This document shows positions 22,641 through 34,089 of a DNA stretch of 64,000 nucleotides, piece after piece. The stretch is from Takakia lepidozioides (taxonomy: Eukaryota > Streptophyta > Takakiopsida > Takakiales > Takakiaceae): the NCBI GenBank assembly GCA_030704615.1, contig CM060731.1, positions 65,018,756-65,082,755 on the forward strand. Reading direction: 5' to 3'. Position 1 is the stretch's first letter. Every line of letters begins with the position of its first letter. The notes under the pieces are model-generated. The model saw only the letters and a list, made by a program, of their open reading frames with translations. It was not told the origin of the DNA and did not search any database. A program made the position numbers and the translations under genes.

Positions 22641-23932
22641 TTTGGCTAGAAATGGTTTTTTTAGTTTTTTTAAAAAAAATTATAAAGGGGATGAAGCCCC
22701 GATATTTTATTGCTAAAAATAAACCCTTGAGGGGGCCATAAGGCATACACACCTAATGGTGAGGGACGAACCCAAGACTTTAACATAGAGAGACCCATCC
22801 GGGTGGATGAAAAACCGGTGTTTGAGACCCTAGGGCTACTCCTAGAGCCTTAGGCGCGATGTAGAGCTCGCGTGTTGCGAGCTCCTGAACGAGGGTGGGG
22901 AGCTGTGAAGCAGTGAAATGAATCAAGAATGATCATTAGGGAGGAAGATTGAAAAATCCTAAGATTGGAAGAACATAGAGAAAGAGGGAGCCTGGACCGG
23001 CTGAATCGAGGGAAGAACAAGGAGACCAGAAGGCTGGCAAAGGGAGACGATCTATAGTGTGGGAGAGAAGAAATGAAGAGAGCCTACAACGAATTGGAGC
23101 CTAGACTGGCTGCTTGAAAAGGGGGAGATGAAAACAATGTAGAAGCCTAATTGAGACTCGGTACATGCAAGGAATAAAAAAAAAACAGAGACGGCGAGCA
23201 AATGCTGCAGGCAGCCGAGTGACTCAAAGAAGCTTAGTTGCCAAAGCTGAGCCTGGTGGAGCGGCTTCCACCCACGTGCTTCCAGTTCACTTCTCTGTCG
23301 AACTTAGGTGAGTCAAGGTATCGGTATTGTTGCCCTCTGCCAGGAGATAGGAGGGCCTCTGGTCCACTGGCAGCTTGACGACGAAGCGCAGCTGCATAGG
23401 ATGTCGTCTCTGCCCCACGAGCGTTGGAATTTTCTGAGGAGCCTAGTTTCAGCCTCTGCATCCCTACTGATGTCTGCAATAAATTTTATCCAAGCTTTCC
23501 TCCCTTTAACTTGAACTTCATGGAATATGGTGGATAGCAAGACAGAGAGACATGCCCTCTCCCCACTCATTGTCCAATTGCATCTAACCTTCCAGATATT
23601 CCATAGTGTTATTGATCTGAAAGATTCAAAGACAGGGCACCGACTGAAAATTTGCTGAGACTGTGTATCATAATTCAGTAGCTTGTAGTGAATTGTTGAG
23701 GGAGACTCTTGTTTCCAGATCTGCATCATGGCCAGGAGATGAGGCCATGTTTTCGAGGGTATGGTACAATGGAAGAGGCAATGCTCCAACGATTCCAAGA
23801 TTCCATGGCCGCAACATTTACATAGTAATGCCTTCGAAAAAGACAACCAGGCTCCAACCTTAATTACCCTGTTAGCTAGTTGCCAAAGGAATGCAACCAC
23901 TTTCGTTGGCCTAGCCTTATTCCATAAATTAA
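22641..23932 (-). mobile_element. LINE 3' end with RT zinc-binding region (copy 1)
   Basis: A minus-strand frame at 23313-23975 resembles the plant LINE reverse-transcriptase zinc-binding region: WSLNLWNKARPTKVVAFLWQ, KALLCKCCGHGILESLEHCL, WNIWKVRCNWTMSGERACLS. Downstream (22650-23230) is a 3' untranslated region with AATAAA-like signals and a T-rich plus strand. The same sequence is at 45241-46229 plus 53205-53480. 5'-truncated at the hairpin array. Confidence 0.65.
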
Positions 23933-24140
23933 GCGACCACCATATGGCGGTCGCTTGTTTTTTAAATATTTGCAAAATTATGCGACCGCCAATACGGCGG
24001 TCGCTTGTTTTCTTTTTTAAATTAGGCGACCGCCAATGACTGCCAATCTTGCTGTTTTAAAAAATAATAATAATATTGGCGGTCGCTCTTACTTTTTTTA
24101 TTTCGAAAAATAAAGCGACCGCCAGAATTGGCAGTCGTTT
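23933..24140. repeat. Array of GCGACCGCC hairpins (copy 1)
   Basis: Palindromes of the type GCGACCGCCA-N-TGGCGGTCGC at 23933-23954, 23982-24004, 24026-24048 with its partner arm at 24076-24088, and 24115-24137. AT-rich linkers separate them and spacing is about 45-50 bp. It matches 53497-53705. Looks like a foldback-type or MITE-like element. Confidence 0.6.
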
Positions 24141-24279
24141 TCATTTTATTAATTTTCAAAATGTATTTGTCACCGCCATCGTGTCGGCGACGTGGCTGCT
24201 TATATTTTACCTAGTACTATTTTTACCAGAATATTCCTGGAACCTGACGTGATGGAGGTCCCGTCAGCGTCAGGTCTGA
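24141..24279. repeat. TGACG-rich inverted repeats beside the hairpin array
   Basis: Short repeats ACCTGACGTGA, CCGTCAGCGTCAGGT and CTGACGTGAC, shared with 53735-53880. The methyltransferase-element copy starts abruptly at about 24280. Confidence 0.45.
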
Positions 24280-27200
24280 CGTGACTTGCGCGTTCTTTTC
24301 TTCCTGTTCTTGGGCTGCTCAGCTCCCTGCTTCTCCATCTGCTCCTTCGCCAACGCTGCCGCCTTGGCTGACTTTCTCAATGCTTTCTGCTTGGCTACCT
24401 CCTCTGCTTTCAGTCTTTCCGCGTCCTCTGGTTGGAGATCCGATTGCGCCTTCATAGCCCTGGCATTTGCTTCCTTCTTCAAGTTAACCTCCGAGAGGTC
24501 AACGGTCCCACTTGGGAGATCCACGTACCAGGGACAGTCTACCAAATGTTCGGCATGCCACTCCTTCGCCATTACTTCTGTGTACATCGTACCACGACCT
24601 CCAAGTGTCCTCCACGCCAGGAAGAATGGTGGAACCCTTTGAATGGCTCCGGACGGAATGAGTGCAAAGTTTATGTACCTGCAATCACGAGGCAGTTCAA
24701 CAAAAATCATTCTACTGATGCATCATGCAAGAGGAAGTTATCAATGCACAAGGTATTTCGGCACCAAAATACGCAGTGGACCGTGCCCCAATTACCCAAC
24801 ATTTACATCTTGCAGAGGTATATTTCGGCGCCGCAATACCCACCGCTGCTTAACTAAATCATCAAAACTGCAAATAGGGGGATGTATTGGCAGCAAATTA
24901 CCTAAACAGGACACGCATTGCCGCTTTGTCGGCACCCTCCTGCTCTTCGATGTATACGTTGCGTCTTGCCTTTGCAATTTCTCTGAAAAAGAGGTTTGCG
25001 AAGTGCCCTCGCCAGGACTGCACGTAGTTCTCCATTGTTTCTGGTTTCGTCCAGTCGATCTGTAACTTGAAAGTGGTGGTGTTGCAATCCAATTGCTCCT
25101 GGGCGTGGGTCAGTACCTGCAGCAGTGCAGGTTTCCAAAACATTCATGAATTTGAAATTGCGATGATGTCCAACACACAGAAGAGGAAGAAATTATACCT
25201 GATGCCACCAAGTCATCACATTGAGCCAGTCGTTCATTTTGTCGTCTGTTGGCTCGATGGGAAGGTGGTACAGCAGCTTCGTGTTTGTATGGCCGTTCCA
25301 GATTCGCAACCACCTCGTCTGCATGGCCTAACATTGGTCAGACATAAGAACTTCATCATGAGAATCGCGGAAAGACACAAAACAAGAACAAACACATGCT
25401 TACCTTCTCCGCCGGCTCAACACAGGACACTGCGATGTGATGAAGTTTCTCCATGGACATTTTCGGTTTCATGGGTCTGGAGTAATGCAGTCCTATCTCC
25501 GTCAAGAACTCGGCACCAAGACCAGGGTCAGCGATTGCAACTTGCTTAACAAGTTTGGACCTGTACTTGGTCCGTGATTGCCTCCCTGCCTGTACAATGT
25601 GACTCTCTATCGACGCGTCCGCCTTGTTGGGGGCATCATTATCAAAGAACTATCTTTTGACATAGGCCAAGTCATCCCTGATGTTCGTCTGCATTCCTAT
25701 ACCCAGCTGATACAGTCAGGCCACTGAGCCCTGCAACAAATAGCATTAAATCGGGAAATTTGAGATGAACCTCACCGAATAGAGGATCTCCACCATGGCG
25801 TCCAGTGTTGGTCGGTACCAGGTGCGATCCGCTTTCGCAAGGGACTTTCTGTACAGCTCGGGATCGAGGGATTTTTGGAAGTCCGTCAGCGGTGCTGTTC
25901 CCACTTCTTGCACTCTGTAGAGCGTATGTGCCAGATGAGTTTCCACGAAGGCCCTCTCTGTTACCCTGCCATGGAGAAAAAAAAAAGGAACAACATGAAA
26001 ATATGATACAAAAATAACCAAATTTCGGCACAACAATCCAATTTCCAGTTCATAGAGTGCATGACAGTCAAGAACATTGTCTATTTTGGCGCCGCAATAG
26101 GCAGTACACAAGGATGTAGTTGTATACTTACAGATTTATATCCGCCATGGCACCCTTCAGCAGTCCTCTGTCCCTGACGTCCACCTTCACGACAATGCAG
26201 TCCACCATGTAATGCCAATTGATATCTTGCGGATGCATTTCAGCAATGTACTCTGTCCAGGCAAGCATCATGTGGTTCCCGTCCCAAACGAAGAACATCT
26301 TCCCTTCCATGTGTGCGAATGTGGGATTAGTCTTCAGAGAGGCTTCAAACTCGGCATTTACAGTGTGTCAGTGGGGGCTCCAATTCTGAAGCTCCTCTGC
26401 AGTGGGGCCCCTTGTGACACCCTGGTCATTCTCAATGGAAACGTAGAATGCTGCCGACCCCCGTCTGTACCCCTTTCTGAAGTTGTGCTTCAGTCGATCG
26501 ATGTCCCCTGGCAGTGCTTGCCTTACAACTGGAAGGCTAACCATGCGACACAAAGGAACTTTGAGGTTCTCCGGATCCACCATGGAGCCCAAAACGCGGC
26601 CTATGTCTTACTTCTATCACCTCTCTCACTTCCCTCCCCTCTCACTAGCCTGTCTACTGTCCTGGAGGTTTTGCTCCTCCGCAAGCTCCAGCAGGTTCTG
26701 ATCGTCGTCAAGTTGCACCACGTTGTCGTCCTCTGCTTCTGTCAGCTCAATAGGCCGCCCTTCTACAGATCCGACTCCGACATCTCCAGCGGCCTCCACC
26801 GCATCCGTGTTTTTTGAAACTGCCTGCAAACCCAATATCTCCACTTCCAGTCTCCCTAGTGGTTTTACTGGCGAAGCCATGGGCTCCTTCTGCTTCCTCG
26901 GCTTCCGGACTCTAGGTGGGCTTTTCTGAGGCGATATCTGAGGTGTTGAATGAGGAGTCACCTGCCTCGATGCACTTCCACCTTGTGAGCGCAGCACCCG
27001 GGCAGGAATATCCAAAGTTGAATGTGTTGCCTCGCCCCCCTGCGATCCCTCCCCAGCTCCCATATCAAACAAACAGGAAAACATGACACACTGCATGCAA
27101 AGAGAAAGGTGTAAAAGGAATAGTGCGTATGGAGTGCTTCACATCCGCGAAGCACGAATCTCTCACTGGTGGGCGATCCGAGTCTCCGGATAACGAGGTC

Positions 27201-27539
27201 TGCATTTCCTGCATGAGACGGAGCTTAAGTCGTGTCGTCGGCGGCTTCCCAAAATCCCGCGTCCTCCTTCTCTTTGCCGGAGTCGCCTGACCTTCCACAA
27301 ACTCTATGCTATCACTATGCTGCATAAGGAGAGGAAACGCAGGAGAATGTCACTACAGAAGGGCAAGGAGCGAGAGAGCAAAGCGGTGGAACATGCAACC
27401 ACTGTGCACGAGCAGATGCGTAAGCAGCCACGTCTCCCGAAGCATTGCCACCGTCCACCACTTTCTGCCGTATAGGTGATGAAGAGATTGCGACCCCTGA
27501 TACGTTCGCACGGATGAAGTCGACTGGAACACGATGCAT
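24280..27539 (-). pseudogene. ParB-like/methyltransferase accessory gene of the large transposon, truncated copy
   Basis: About 98% identical to 58523-61764, estimated by eye. On the minus strand the probable first exon starts with MHRVPVDFIRANV at 27539. Exons follow with EFVEGQATPAKRRRTRDFGK, a disordered acidic region (26626-27096), the ParB-like VWDGNHMMLAWTEYI (26128-26310), RVTERAFVETHLAHTLYRVQ, TKLLYHF-like and WTKPETMENYVQSWRGHFAN (24898-25143), and MIFVELPRDCRYINFALIPS (24710). The copy ends inside the basic linker (GAEQPKNRKKRTRKSRQT), so the methyltransferase domain present in the other copy is missing. Stops shared with the other copy (HTGA before HIV-like residues, KR-TAG-FF) show decay before duplication. 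Confidence 0.65.
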
Positions 27540-27581
27540 GCATGTTCAAGCCACCAGTACAAGACGCTTTATCCGAATTGC

Positions 27582-28928
27582 GGCACCGAAATACCGTTCC
27601 GTTCACCGGATGTTGTTCCTGGAGCAGCCGGCATTGAATGAAATATGCGCACATCATGAAACCCAACTGCCATGAAAATCCCCTGCCTATGACATTCAAC
27701 AGTCAGGTCGGTACGTTTCATCAACGGACGGATGAATTTCGGCGCCGCAATTCATCGCTTCTCCAGTCCTCATCCGTCATGAGCAAACCTGTCAGTCGGA
27801 TATCGGAGCCGGAATTAATTCCGGGACACTGGAGACGGCTGCACTTGGGCACATTTCATCCATTTCGCCGCCGAAATTCATTAAGAATATCTCCGTCCGC
27901 GCGTAGACTGAAATCATCCATATTTCGGCGCCGAAATTCATCCAACGCGAAAACTAAATCGGCACCATGCTACGCTTTGCCACCATCATTGCCCCTCACG
28001 GTTGCTGTCCATGCCTGTTGGACTTGCCATGTCTGGACAGTTAACTATAATTTCGGCGCCGGAATTATACTTTATGTGCGACAACGTCCCATGCGAAAAA
28101 TGACCGCTTAATGGATACTGTCAGTTTCAAATGAAAACAACGGCTAAAATACAATTAATTTTCCCCCAACATGAAAAAAATATCCCCTTTCGTCATTGGA
28201 TAACGGCCTTTTGTAAGACATAAGGGGTTGAATGTGCCGATTTCGCCATTTAATGCAGAATATTTGTGTTATCTTCGTCGGAATGGGTTATTTCAAACGA
28301 ATTTCGGAACATTACATCATCCAGAAGCAAGAAGTAAGTGTCGGGTTAGGACGAATTTCGGCGCCGAAATTCATCCATTTCATAGAGAAATAAATGTTGG
28401 AGGGAGGGCATTGGATGAATTTCGGCGCCGAAATCCAGCTCTCAAACCCTTAAAAGAAATTGGAGGGATGACTTCGGATGAATTTCGGCGCCGAAATCCA
28501 TCCGCAGGACAGCAAAATTAGGGTCGGAAAATGAGAAGATGAATGAATTTCGGCGCCGAAATTCATCCCTACTGCCGATTCAGGATTACTGTCATTCGGA
28601 TGTCGGCACCGAAATCCGGACACGTGGTGAATCATGACTGTAATCACGAACACATTCATCCGTAATTCGGCGCCGAAATTCAACCCTTATGTGCAGAAAC
28701 AATTTCATGAAGAACATGTTCATCCGAATTTCGGCACCGAAATCCATCCGTCGGGTGCTTGCTCAGTTTCATGAGGTGAACAAATGACGATTTCTGTCGC
28801 CGAAATTCATCCCCTGGCTTCCAAATCTGTTACATTACAAAGATGTTCATCCAGATTTCGGTGCCGAAATTCATGAGAAGACCTGATTTATTGTAGCCCA
28901 ACTGGTGGTACATCACAATTCAGGCACC
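27582..28928. repeat. Regularly spaced GGCGCC palindrome array between divergent genes (copy 1)
   Basis: The core is AATTTCGGCGCCGAAATT with TCATCC-like flanks. Central six bases lie at 27741, 27805, 27867, 27927, 28055, (degenerate 28245, 28306), 28360, 28424, 28487, 28552, 28605, 28669, 28733, 28796, 28860 and 28923. Steps from 28360 are 64, 63, 65, 53, 64, 64, 63, 64 and 63 bp; 27741-27927 steps 64, 62, 60, and 28055 is two steps on. The 35-40 bp between palindromes are unrelated to each other. The array fills the gap between the start of the accessory gene (-) and the transposase (+). An outlying site lies at 27582. Confidence 0.85.
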
Positions 28929-29121
28929 AAATATCCGATGTGAACTTGTTGTGGTCGTCCGTATTTGTAACGTACGTTATACACCTTCATCCATATATGC
29001 ACTGATCACCCATCCTGTTGGATACAGAATCCTCCAAAAAATGATTGTGGTATTATGTAGGACACACTCTTCTCATTGCAGGACTTCGCTGCGGAGCGTA
29101 CCGAGAGGTTCCGTCTTCAAC

Positions 29122-29226
29122 ATGGACTCCCGTATTTGGGTAAACGTGTACTTCCATCCTGATTCTCTGAAAGCTAAAATACCTGCGACCAAGGATTTGC
29201 GATTGTCACTGAGCAGTACTTGTGTG
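29122..29226 (+). pseudogene. Transposase N-terminal fragment, cut by inversion breakpoint
   Basis: Starts with ATG (MDSRIWVNVYFHPDSLKAKI) like the copy at 63342. One base is lost at about 29191 (CCCTGCG to CCTGCG), shifting the frame. Transposase sequence stops at ACTTGTGTG (29226) and PPR sequence begins (GGAGCTCTGG). The rest of this transposase is found inverted at 38224-41816. Confidence 0.7.
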
Positions 29227-29862
29227 GGAGCTCTGGAAAAGGGGAAAAATGTCCATGGTGACATTGTCAAAGCTGGAATTTTACCATATGTCATTCTGAA
29301 CACTGCCCTGGTGGACATGTATGCCAAATGTGGGTGCATTAAGGATGCGAAGGGAGTTTTCAACACTATGGCTGAACGAGATGTGGTGTCATGGAACGCG
29401 ATGCTTGCAGGGTATGCACAGTAGGGACGTGGGATGGAGGCTTTGGAGACCTATGATCAAATGATGGGGGAAGGGGTGAAGCTCGACCACATCACGTTTG
29501 TGTGCATTTGCAATGCATGTGCAAGCCTAGCAGCTCCGGAAAAGGGCAAAGAGGTCCATGGTGACATTGTCAAAGCTGAAATTGTACCCAATGTCATTTT
29601 GAACTCTGCCCTGGTGGATATGTATGCCAAATGTGGGTCCATCGAGGATGCAAAGGCAGTGTTTGATATGATGGCTGAGCGAGATGTGGTGTCATGGAAC
29701 GCGATGATCGCAGGATATGCCTAGGGTCACGGGATGGAGGCTTTGGATACCTATGAGCAAATGATGGACGAAGGGATGAAACCCGACCACATCACATTTC
29801 TTGGCGTTTGCAATGCCCGTGCGAGCATGGCAGCCCTGGGAAAGGGCAAAGAGATCCATGGT
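29227..29862 (+). pseudogene. PPR relic, plus orientation
   Basis: Two PPR triplets of the same family as 2004-4637: VHGDIVKAGILPYVILNTAL, VDMYAKCGCIKDAKGVFNTM, MMGEGVKLDHITFVCICNAC, then a third start. TAG stops replace the CAG of GYAQ at 29424 and 29722. It fits as the continuation of the PPR frame that is cut at 41817 (-), so it is read as the other half of one gene split by an inversion. Confidence 0.75.
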
Positions 29863-30127
29863 CTGCTACATATCAATTGCTAATGATGATGTGGCGGAAG
29901 TGGAAGGATTGTTAGCCCCACAAAGACTAGAGGAGACTCTGGTAACTGATGGTCCAACACGCAGCCGAGCGGTACTGGTTACTCCAGAGCAGGCGGCCTC
30001 CTTGTACCTCCGAGCACCCCGTAGTAGTGGTCATGATGTTCAGCCAACCCTTGGACAAGATGAAGTTTGTGATGAAGACAGTGATACATGCAGTGACCCA
30101 GACATAGATGAGGATGATGGGGATTAG
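29863..30127 (+). CDS. Acidic-tailed open frame, function unknown
   Basis: The open frame continues from PPR relic sequence into an unrelated segment: DDVAEVEGLLAPQRLEETLV, then AVLVTPEQAASLYLRAPRSS and a very acidic end (CDEDSDTCSDPDIDEDDGD) with a stop at 30127. It looks like the C-terminus of a transposase or nuclear protein, but I cannot assign it. Confidence 0.25.
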
Positions 30128-30582
30128 ATGTGCTAGATTTGTGCACTCCAGTTATAGACTATGCATGATAGCTTAAGGTGGTAACACTCCCTTTGCATTC
30201 CAATTAAGATATCATGCTTGGACAATGGATTTTATGATCAATTATGGAGTGCTTTCCTTTCAGCACCTTTTCTTCATTTTTGACCCTCTTGGCTTTGGAC
30301 CAACATGTGCAACTACCATTGCCATGGGTTCTGCCTGTAATGTTTTCTTGCCATGAACAGAATGTACAACTATTTTTTGCAAAACTCTGTCTGTGCTGAC
30401 GCCATAGCAATCCGCATATTGAGGGTGCTGCCTCACGCTAAGTACGATCCTCTGCAGCATCGCTAAGTGGCGGCAGATCCAAGTGCTTGGTGCAGATCCG
30501 GGTCGGCACGTGGCACGCTACGATGCACCGAGATCGCCTCGTTCGGTCCGTTTCTAGTTGCTGCGCATCCCGCAGCGACTTA
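30128..30582. other. Spacer, nothing recognised
   Basis: No gene, repeat or RNA gene recognised. It precedes the tandem repeats of the PLATZ 5' region and may contain promoter sequence. Confidence 0.35.
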
Positions 30583-32066
30583 TCGATCGAGCGAGCGAGG
30601 CAGAGTGAGAGAGAAAGAGGGAAGCTCGCTGCGCGTGTGCATGCGAATGTGCGTGTGCAGTGCTGTTCACCTCAATCTTTCGCTCAATCGCTCCGATCGA
30701 GCACTGGGAGAGAAGCTTGCGCATGTGCGGAGCATGGTTGGCCTCATACGCTAACTCAATCTGTGGAAGCATTGATTGAAATTTGAAGCATTAAAGATCG
30801 AGAATGAATGAGGACAGCAACGCAACCTTGAGGTTGAGCTTTAAGAGTGGTCATTTGCAAACCCGAAGGCTTCAGTGCAACAGAATTGCGTGAGAAATTG
30901 ACCGAGATTGATTTTACTCTATCAAAAGAAGAGGTACCTATACGGAGAAGAGGTGTCTGTGTGACGAGAGTGGAATGGGAGCGCTAGATATGAAATGCTC
31001 GTTTCCCTCATTCACAGGTGTCTGTATAAGGAAGAAATTTTATGGTGGCACAAGAGAAGTGAGAGATAGCTCGCACATTTGGGCACCCCACGGCGAATTC
31101 TCGATCGAGCGAGCGAGGCAGAGTGAGAGAGAAAGAGGGAAGCTCGCTGCGCGTGTGCATGCGAATGTGCGTGTGCAGTGCTGTTCACCTCAATCTTTCG
31201 CTCAATCGCTCCGATCGAGCACCGTGAGAGAAGCTTGCGCAAGTGCGGAGCATGGTTCGCCTCATACGTCCTCATTCATGCTTGATTCAATGCTTCAAAT
31301 TTCAATGCTTCGGGAGATTGAGTTAGCGGCAACGCAACCTTGAGGTTGAGCTTTCAGAGTGGTCATTTGCAAACCGGAGGCTTCAGTGCGACAGAATTGC
31401 GTGAGAAATTGACTGAGATTGATTTTACTCTATCAAAAGAAGAGGTACCTATATGGAGAAGAGGTGTCTGTGTGACGAGAGTGGAATGGGAGCTCTAGAT
31501 ATCAAATTCTCGTTTCCCTCATTCACAGGTATCTGTATAAGGAAGAAATTTTATGGTGGCACAAGAGAAGTGAGAGATAGCTCGCACATTTGGGATTCTC
31601 GATCGAGCGAGCGAGGCAGAGTGAGAGAGACAGCGGGAAGCTCGCTGCGCGTGTGCATGCGAATGTGCCTGCGCAGTGCAGTGCACCTAAATCTTTCGCT
31701 CAATCGCTCCGATCGCGCACCGGGAGAGAAGCTTGCGCAGAGCATGGTTCGCCTCATACGTCCTCATTCATTCTTGATCCAATGCTTCAAATTCGAATCA
31801 ATGCTTCGGGAGATTGAGTTAGCGGCAAAGCGACCTTGAGCTTGAGCTTTCATAGTGGTCACTTCTGGAAGGCTTCAGTGCGACAGAATTGAGTGAGAGA
31901 TTGACGAGACTGATTTTACTCCATCGAGGAAAAGAAGAGGTATATGGAGAAGAGGTGTATGTGTGACGAGAATGGAATTGAAGCTCTAGATATCAAGTGC
32001 TTGTTTCCCTCATTCACAGGTATCTGGAAGAGATTTTATGGTGGCGGAGGAGAAGTGAGAGATAGC
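30583..32066 (+). repeat. Three tandem copies of the PLATZ 5' region
   Basis: Units of about 500-518 bp start with TCGATCGAGCGAGCGAGG at 30583, 31101 and 31599. Each includes a GA-rich leader, a GCTCAATCGCTCCGATCG block, an ATATGGAGAAGAGGTG block and a segment ending TTCACAGGT...TTTTATGGTGGC...GAGAAG. That last segment resembles the start of the PLATZ coding frame at 32348 (ATGATGGTGGAGGAGAAG). Each unit seems to carry the leader and first few codons, then stops (GAGAAGTGA). Confidence 0.7.
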
Positions 32067-32347
32067 TCGTGCATGCGTGTGGGCGCAAGTTTACGCCGGG
32101 GAAAGAAAAGGAGGAGGCCAGAAGTTTTGTAACAAGGGAGAGTAGAATTGAAGAGGTATTTTGCTCTATTCGCTCATTCCTTCTGCTTTTGCTTTTCCGA
32201 CTCACAGACATCCACATCCAGCGAGGGACACATACAGGAAGAGAGAGAGAGGGAAGCTTGCCCATCTTATGCTGCTCGGACAATGAAGAGAAGATACCAA
32301 CTGTCCGCTTCTTTGAGCATTCACAGGTAATCCTTGGAAGAGAACTG

Positions 32348-33262
32348 ATGATGGTGGAGGAGAAGAAAGGGCGTCCAGTTTGGCTCCCCAATTTTTTAGG
32401 GGCTCACTACTCTACGAAATGTGAGAAGCACGAGCGAGACAAGACCCGATTCTGTGTGGAGTGCAGTTTGGGCCCTTTGTGTCCCAATGATCTCAACGCC
32501 CATTTTGGCCACAAGATCTTGCAGGTCAGGAAAGCCTCCAGGAGGGATGCAGTCCGCAGCAGCGAAATCCAAGCTGTTATGGACGTTTCCAGCATCCAGC
32601 TATATGTGATAAACTCGGAGAGCATTCTTCATCTTCATGGCAGGTCGCCCTCAATGCATACCATAAAGGAAGGCCCCAAGTGCCAGACCTGTCTTGGTGG
32701 AATAATGGCTGCAGAGTTTCGGTTTTGCTCAATAAATTGCAAGTTTTTGGCAATGAAAGAGCCCGGACAAGATGAGTTCTTTTCATCCCCCCCAAGCAAT
32801 CAGGGATTATCTCTCCCATCTTGGGGTGCCAAACGAAAGCGGACTGTAAGAAACAGGGATGTCCTCCTTGCACTCCTTGCATTGCAGCACAAGTTTCCAA
32901 GGCATTCCTTGCGCAAGAATAGGCACCCCCACAGAGCAGGGCCTGCTTCTGGGTCAGCAACTGGGAGTGTGGAAGAGGATGCTGCCATCTCTCTTCTTAT
33001 GCTTGGCAGACCTAGTGGGATTCAGAGGTCTTTGCTAGTGAAAAGGAGAAGACATGCTGGAAAGGCTACACGCAAAGTGAGCCCTTCCCTGAGAGTGACC
33101 CTGCAAGCCACCATCTCCGAGAAGCAAGCTTTGTCAGGCAAAATGGATGCCATGGAGATAGAAGAAGCTGCAGGGGTCAAGCAGTGTTTGCCAGTCATGG
33201 AAGAGAGGGAAGTGCACCACAAGAAGCGGATATATGCAGACGTGGGTGAGGGAAGTTATTAG
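32348..33262 (+). CDS. PLATZ transcription factor
   Basis: PLATZ proteins are plant-specific zinc-dependent DNA-binding proteins that usually repress A/T-rich promoters. From the ATG at 32348 (MMVEEKKGRPVWL) the frame is 304 codons. The N-terminal two thirds match the family: WLPNFLGAHYSTKCEKHERD, FCVECSLGPLCPNDLNAHFG, HKILQVRKASRRDAVRSSEI, DVSSIQLYVINSESILHL, then CQTCLGGIMAAEFRFCSINC K. The Cys/His pattern of both zinc-binding parts is complete. The C-terminus is basic with likely nuclear signals (AKRKRTV, VKRRRHAGKATRK, HHKKRIY). The open frame reaches upstream to 32069, but that part resembles the tandem leader repeats and lacks family similarity, so the ATG at 32348 or 32351 is preferred. 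No intron is visible, unusual for the family. Confidence 0.85.
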   Translation: MMVEEKKGRPVWLPNFLGAHYSTKCEKHERDKTRFCVECSLGPLCPNDLNAHFGHKILQVRKASRRDAVRSSEIQAVMDVSSIQLYVINSESILHLHGRSPSMHTIKEGPKCQTCLGGIMAAEFRFCSINCKFLAMKEPGQDEFFSSPPSNQGLSLPSWGAKRKRTVRNRDVLLALLALQHKFPRHSLRKNRHPHRAGPASGSATGSVEEDAAISLLMLGRPSGIQRSLLVKRRRHAGKATRKVSPSLRVTLQATISEKQALSGKMDAMEIEEAAGVKQCLPVMEEREVHHKKRIYADVGEGSY

Positions 33263-33342
33263 AGGAGAAGTTCATAAAGAAACTTGGCCGAGTCTGGACT
33301 GGACAGCCCAAATTGTTCTTTCATTTTATTGATTGAAATTCT

Positions 33343-33945
33343 TTATTCCACCACTGTAGAAGTTTCTCTTCCAGCAAGACGGGATTTTGCTGCACGTTCT
33401 GCTACCTCCACATTGCGATGAATTCTGCATGCACCAAGCAAGGCCCCCCACACCGAAGCACCTGGCTCAGTTGGCATTTTCTTAATGAAGTCTTCTGCCT
33501 TCAATTGCCCTGCACGGCTAAGAAGGTCCACTCTGCAGCCAAAATGCTCAACTGTAGGAGTGAGGCCGTGATCTGCACTCATGGAATCGAAGTACTGAAG
33601 GCCAAGCCCAGATGGCTACAAGCTGAGAGAAGAGATATAAATGTGATCCCATCTGGTCTGAAGCCCTCCTGTTGCATCTGTTCAAATAGTTGGAGGGCTT
33701 CCCTACCAAACCAATGGGCATATCCGGCTGTCATTATGTTCCACGAGACTCCATCCCGTTCAGCCATGTTGTCAAACACTTCACGTGCCTCCTTCATGCT
33801 CCCACATTTGGCCTACATGTCCACAAGGGTCTTCTCTAAGTTTATAGATGCAAGTCCAGCTTTCATGACGTCAGCATGGACCTCAATGCCCTTTTGCAGT
33901 GCTGCCTGGCTGGCACACACATTGAGAATGCAAATGAGTTTTGAC
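33343..33945 (-). pseudogene. PPR relic, E-domain side
   Basis: Minus strand: EVFDNMAERDGVSWNIMTAG, LFEQMQQEGFRPDGITFISL, then [20 protein letters not shown] and [20 protein letters not shown], ending in a stop at 33343 before any DYW domain. A frameshift near 33580 breaks it. It is more diverged from the 2004-4637 gene than the other relics. It starts 80 bp after the PLATZ stop, tail to tail. Confidence 0.7.
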
Positions 33946-34089
33946 ATATTTCACAGAGCAGGTAGTGTAAACCTGGGTAGCGACACCCTCTCCCCCTTTA
34001 TTATGCCTTCTACTAACAGCTGAGCAGACAGTCTAATCAAGTGTTTGAATTGGGAAACCATTTGACTATATTAGGATACTTACCGGGCA

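Noticed and set aside
27582-28928. CRISPR-like array (palindromic repeats with unique spacers of even length)
   Set aside because: The spacing and palindromes are similar, but the repeats are imperfect, spacers are identical in the duplicate copy, there is no cas gene, and the setting is a plant transposon.
27740-28928. E2F-type promoter sites
   Set aside because: TTTTGGCGCC variants resemble E2F sites, but the prevailing core TTTCGGCGCCGAAA has an extra base on each side and the regular spacing is not explained by E2F binding.
30467-31839. Repeated open frames with ERARQSERERGKLAARVHAN
   Set aside because: They are frames through the tandem leader repeats of the PLATZ gene; the repeat is purine-rich noncoding DNA with varying frame ends.
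32069-32347. N-terminal extension of the PLATZ protein from 32069
   Set aside because: That part resembles the leader repeats and has no PLATZ similarity; the family start lies at 32348.
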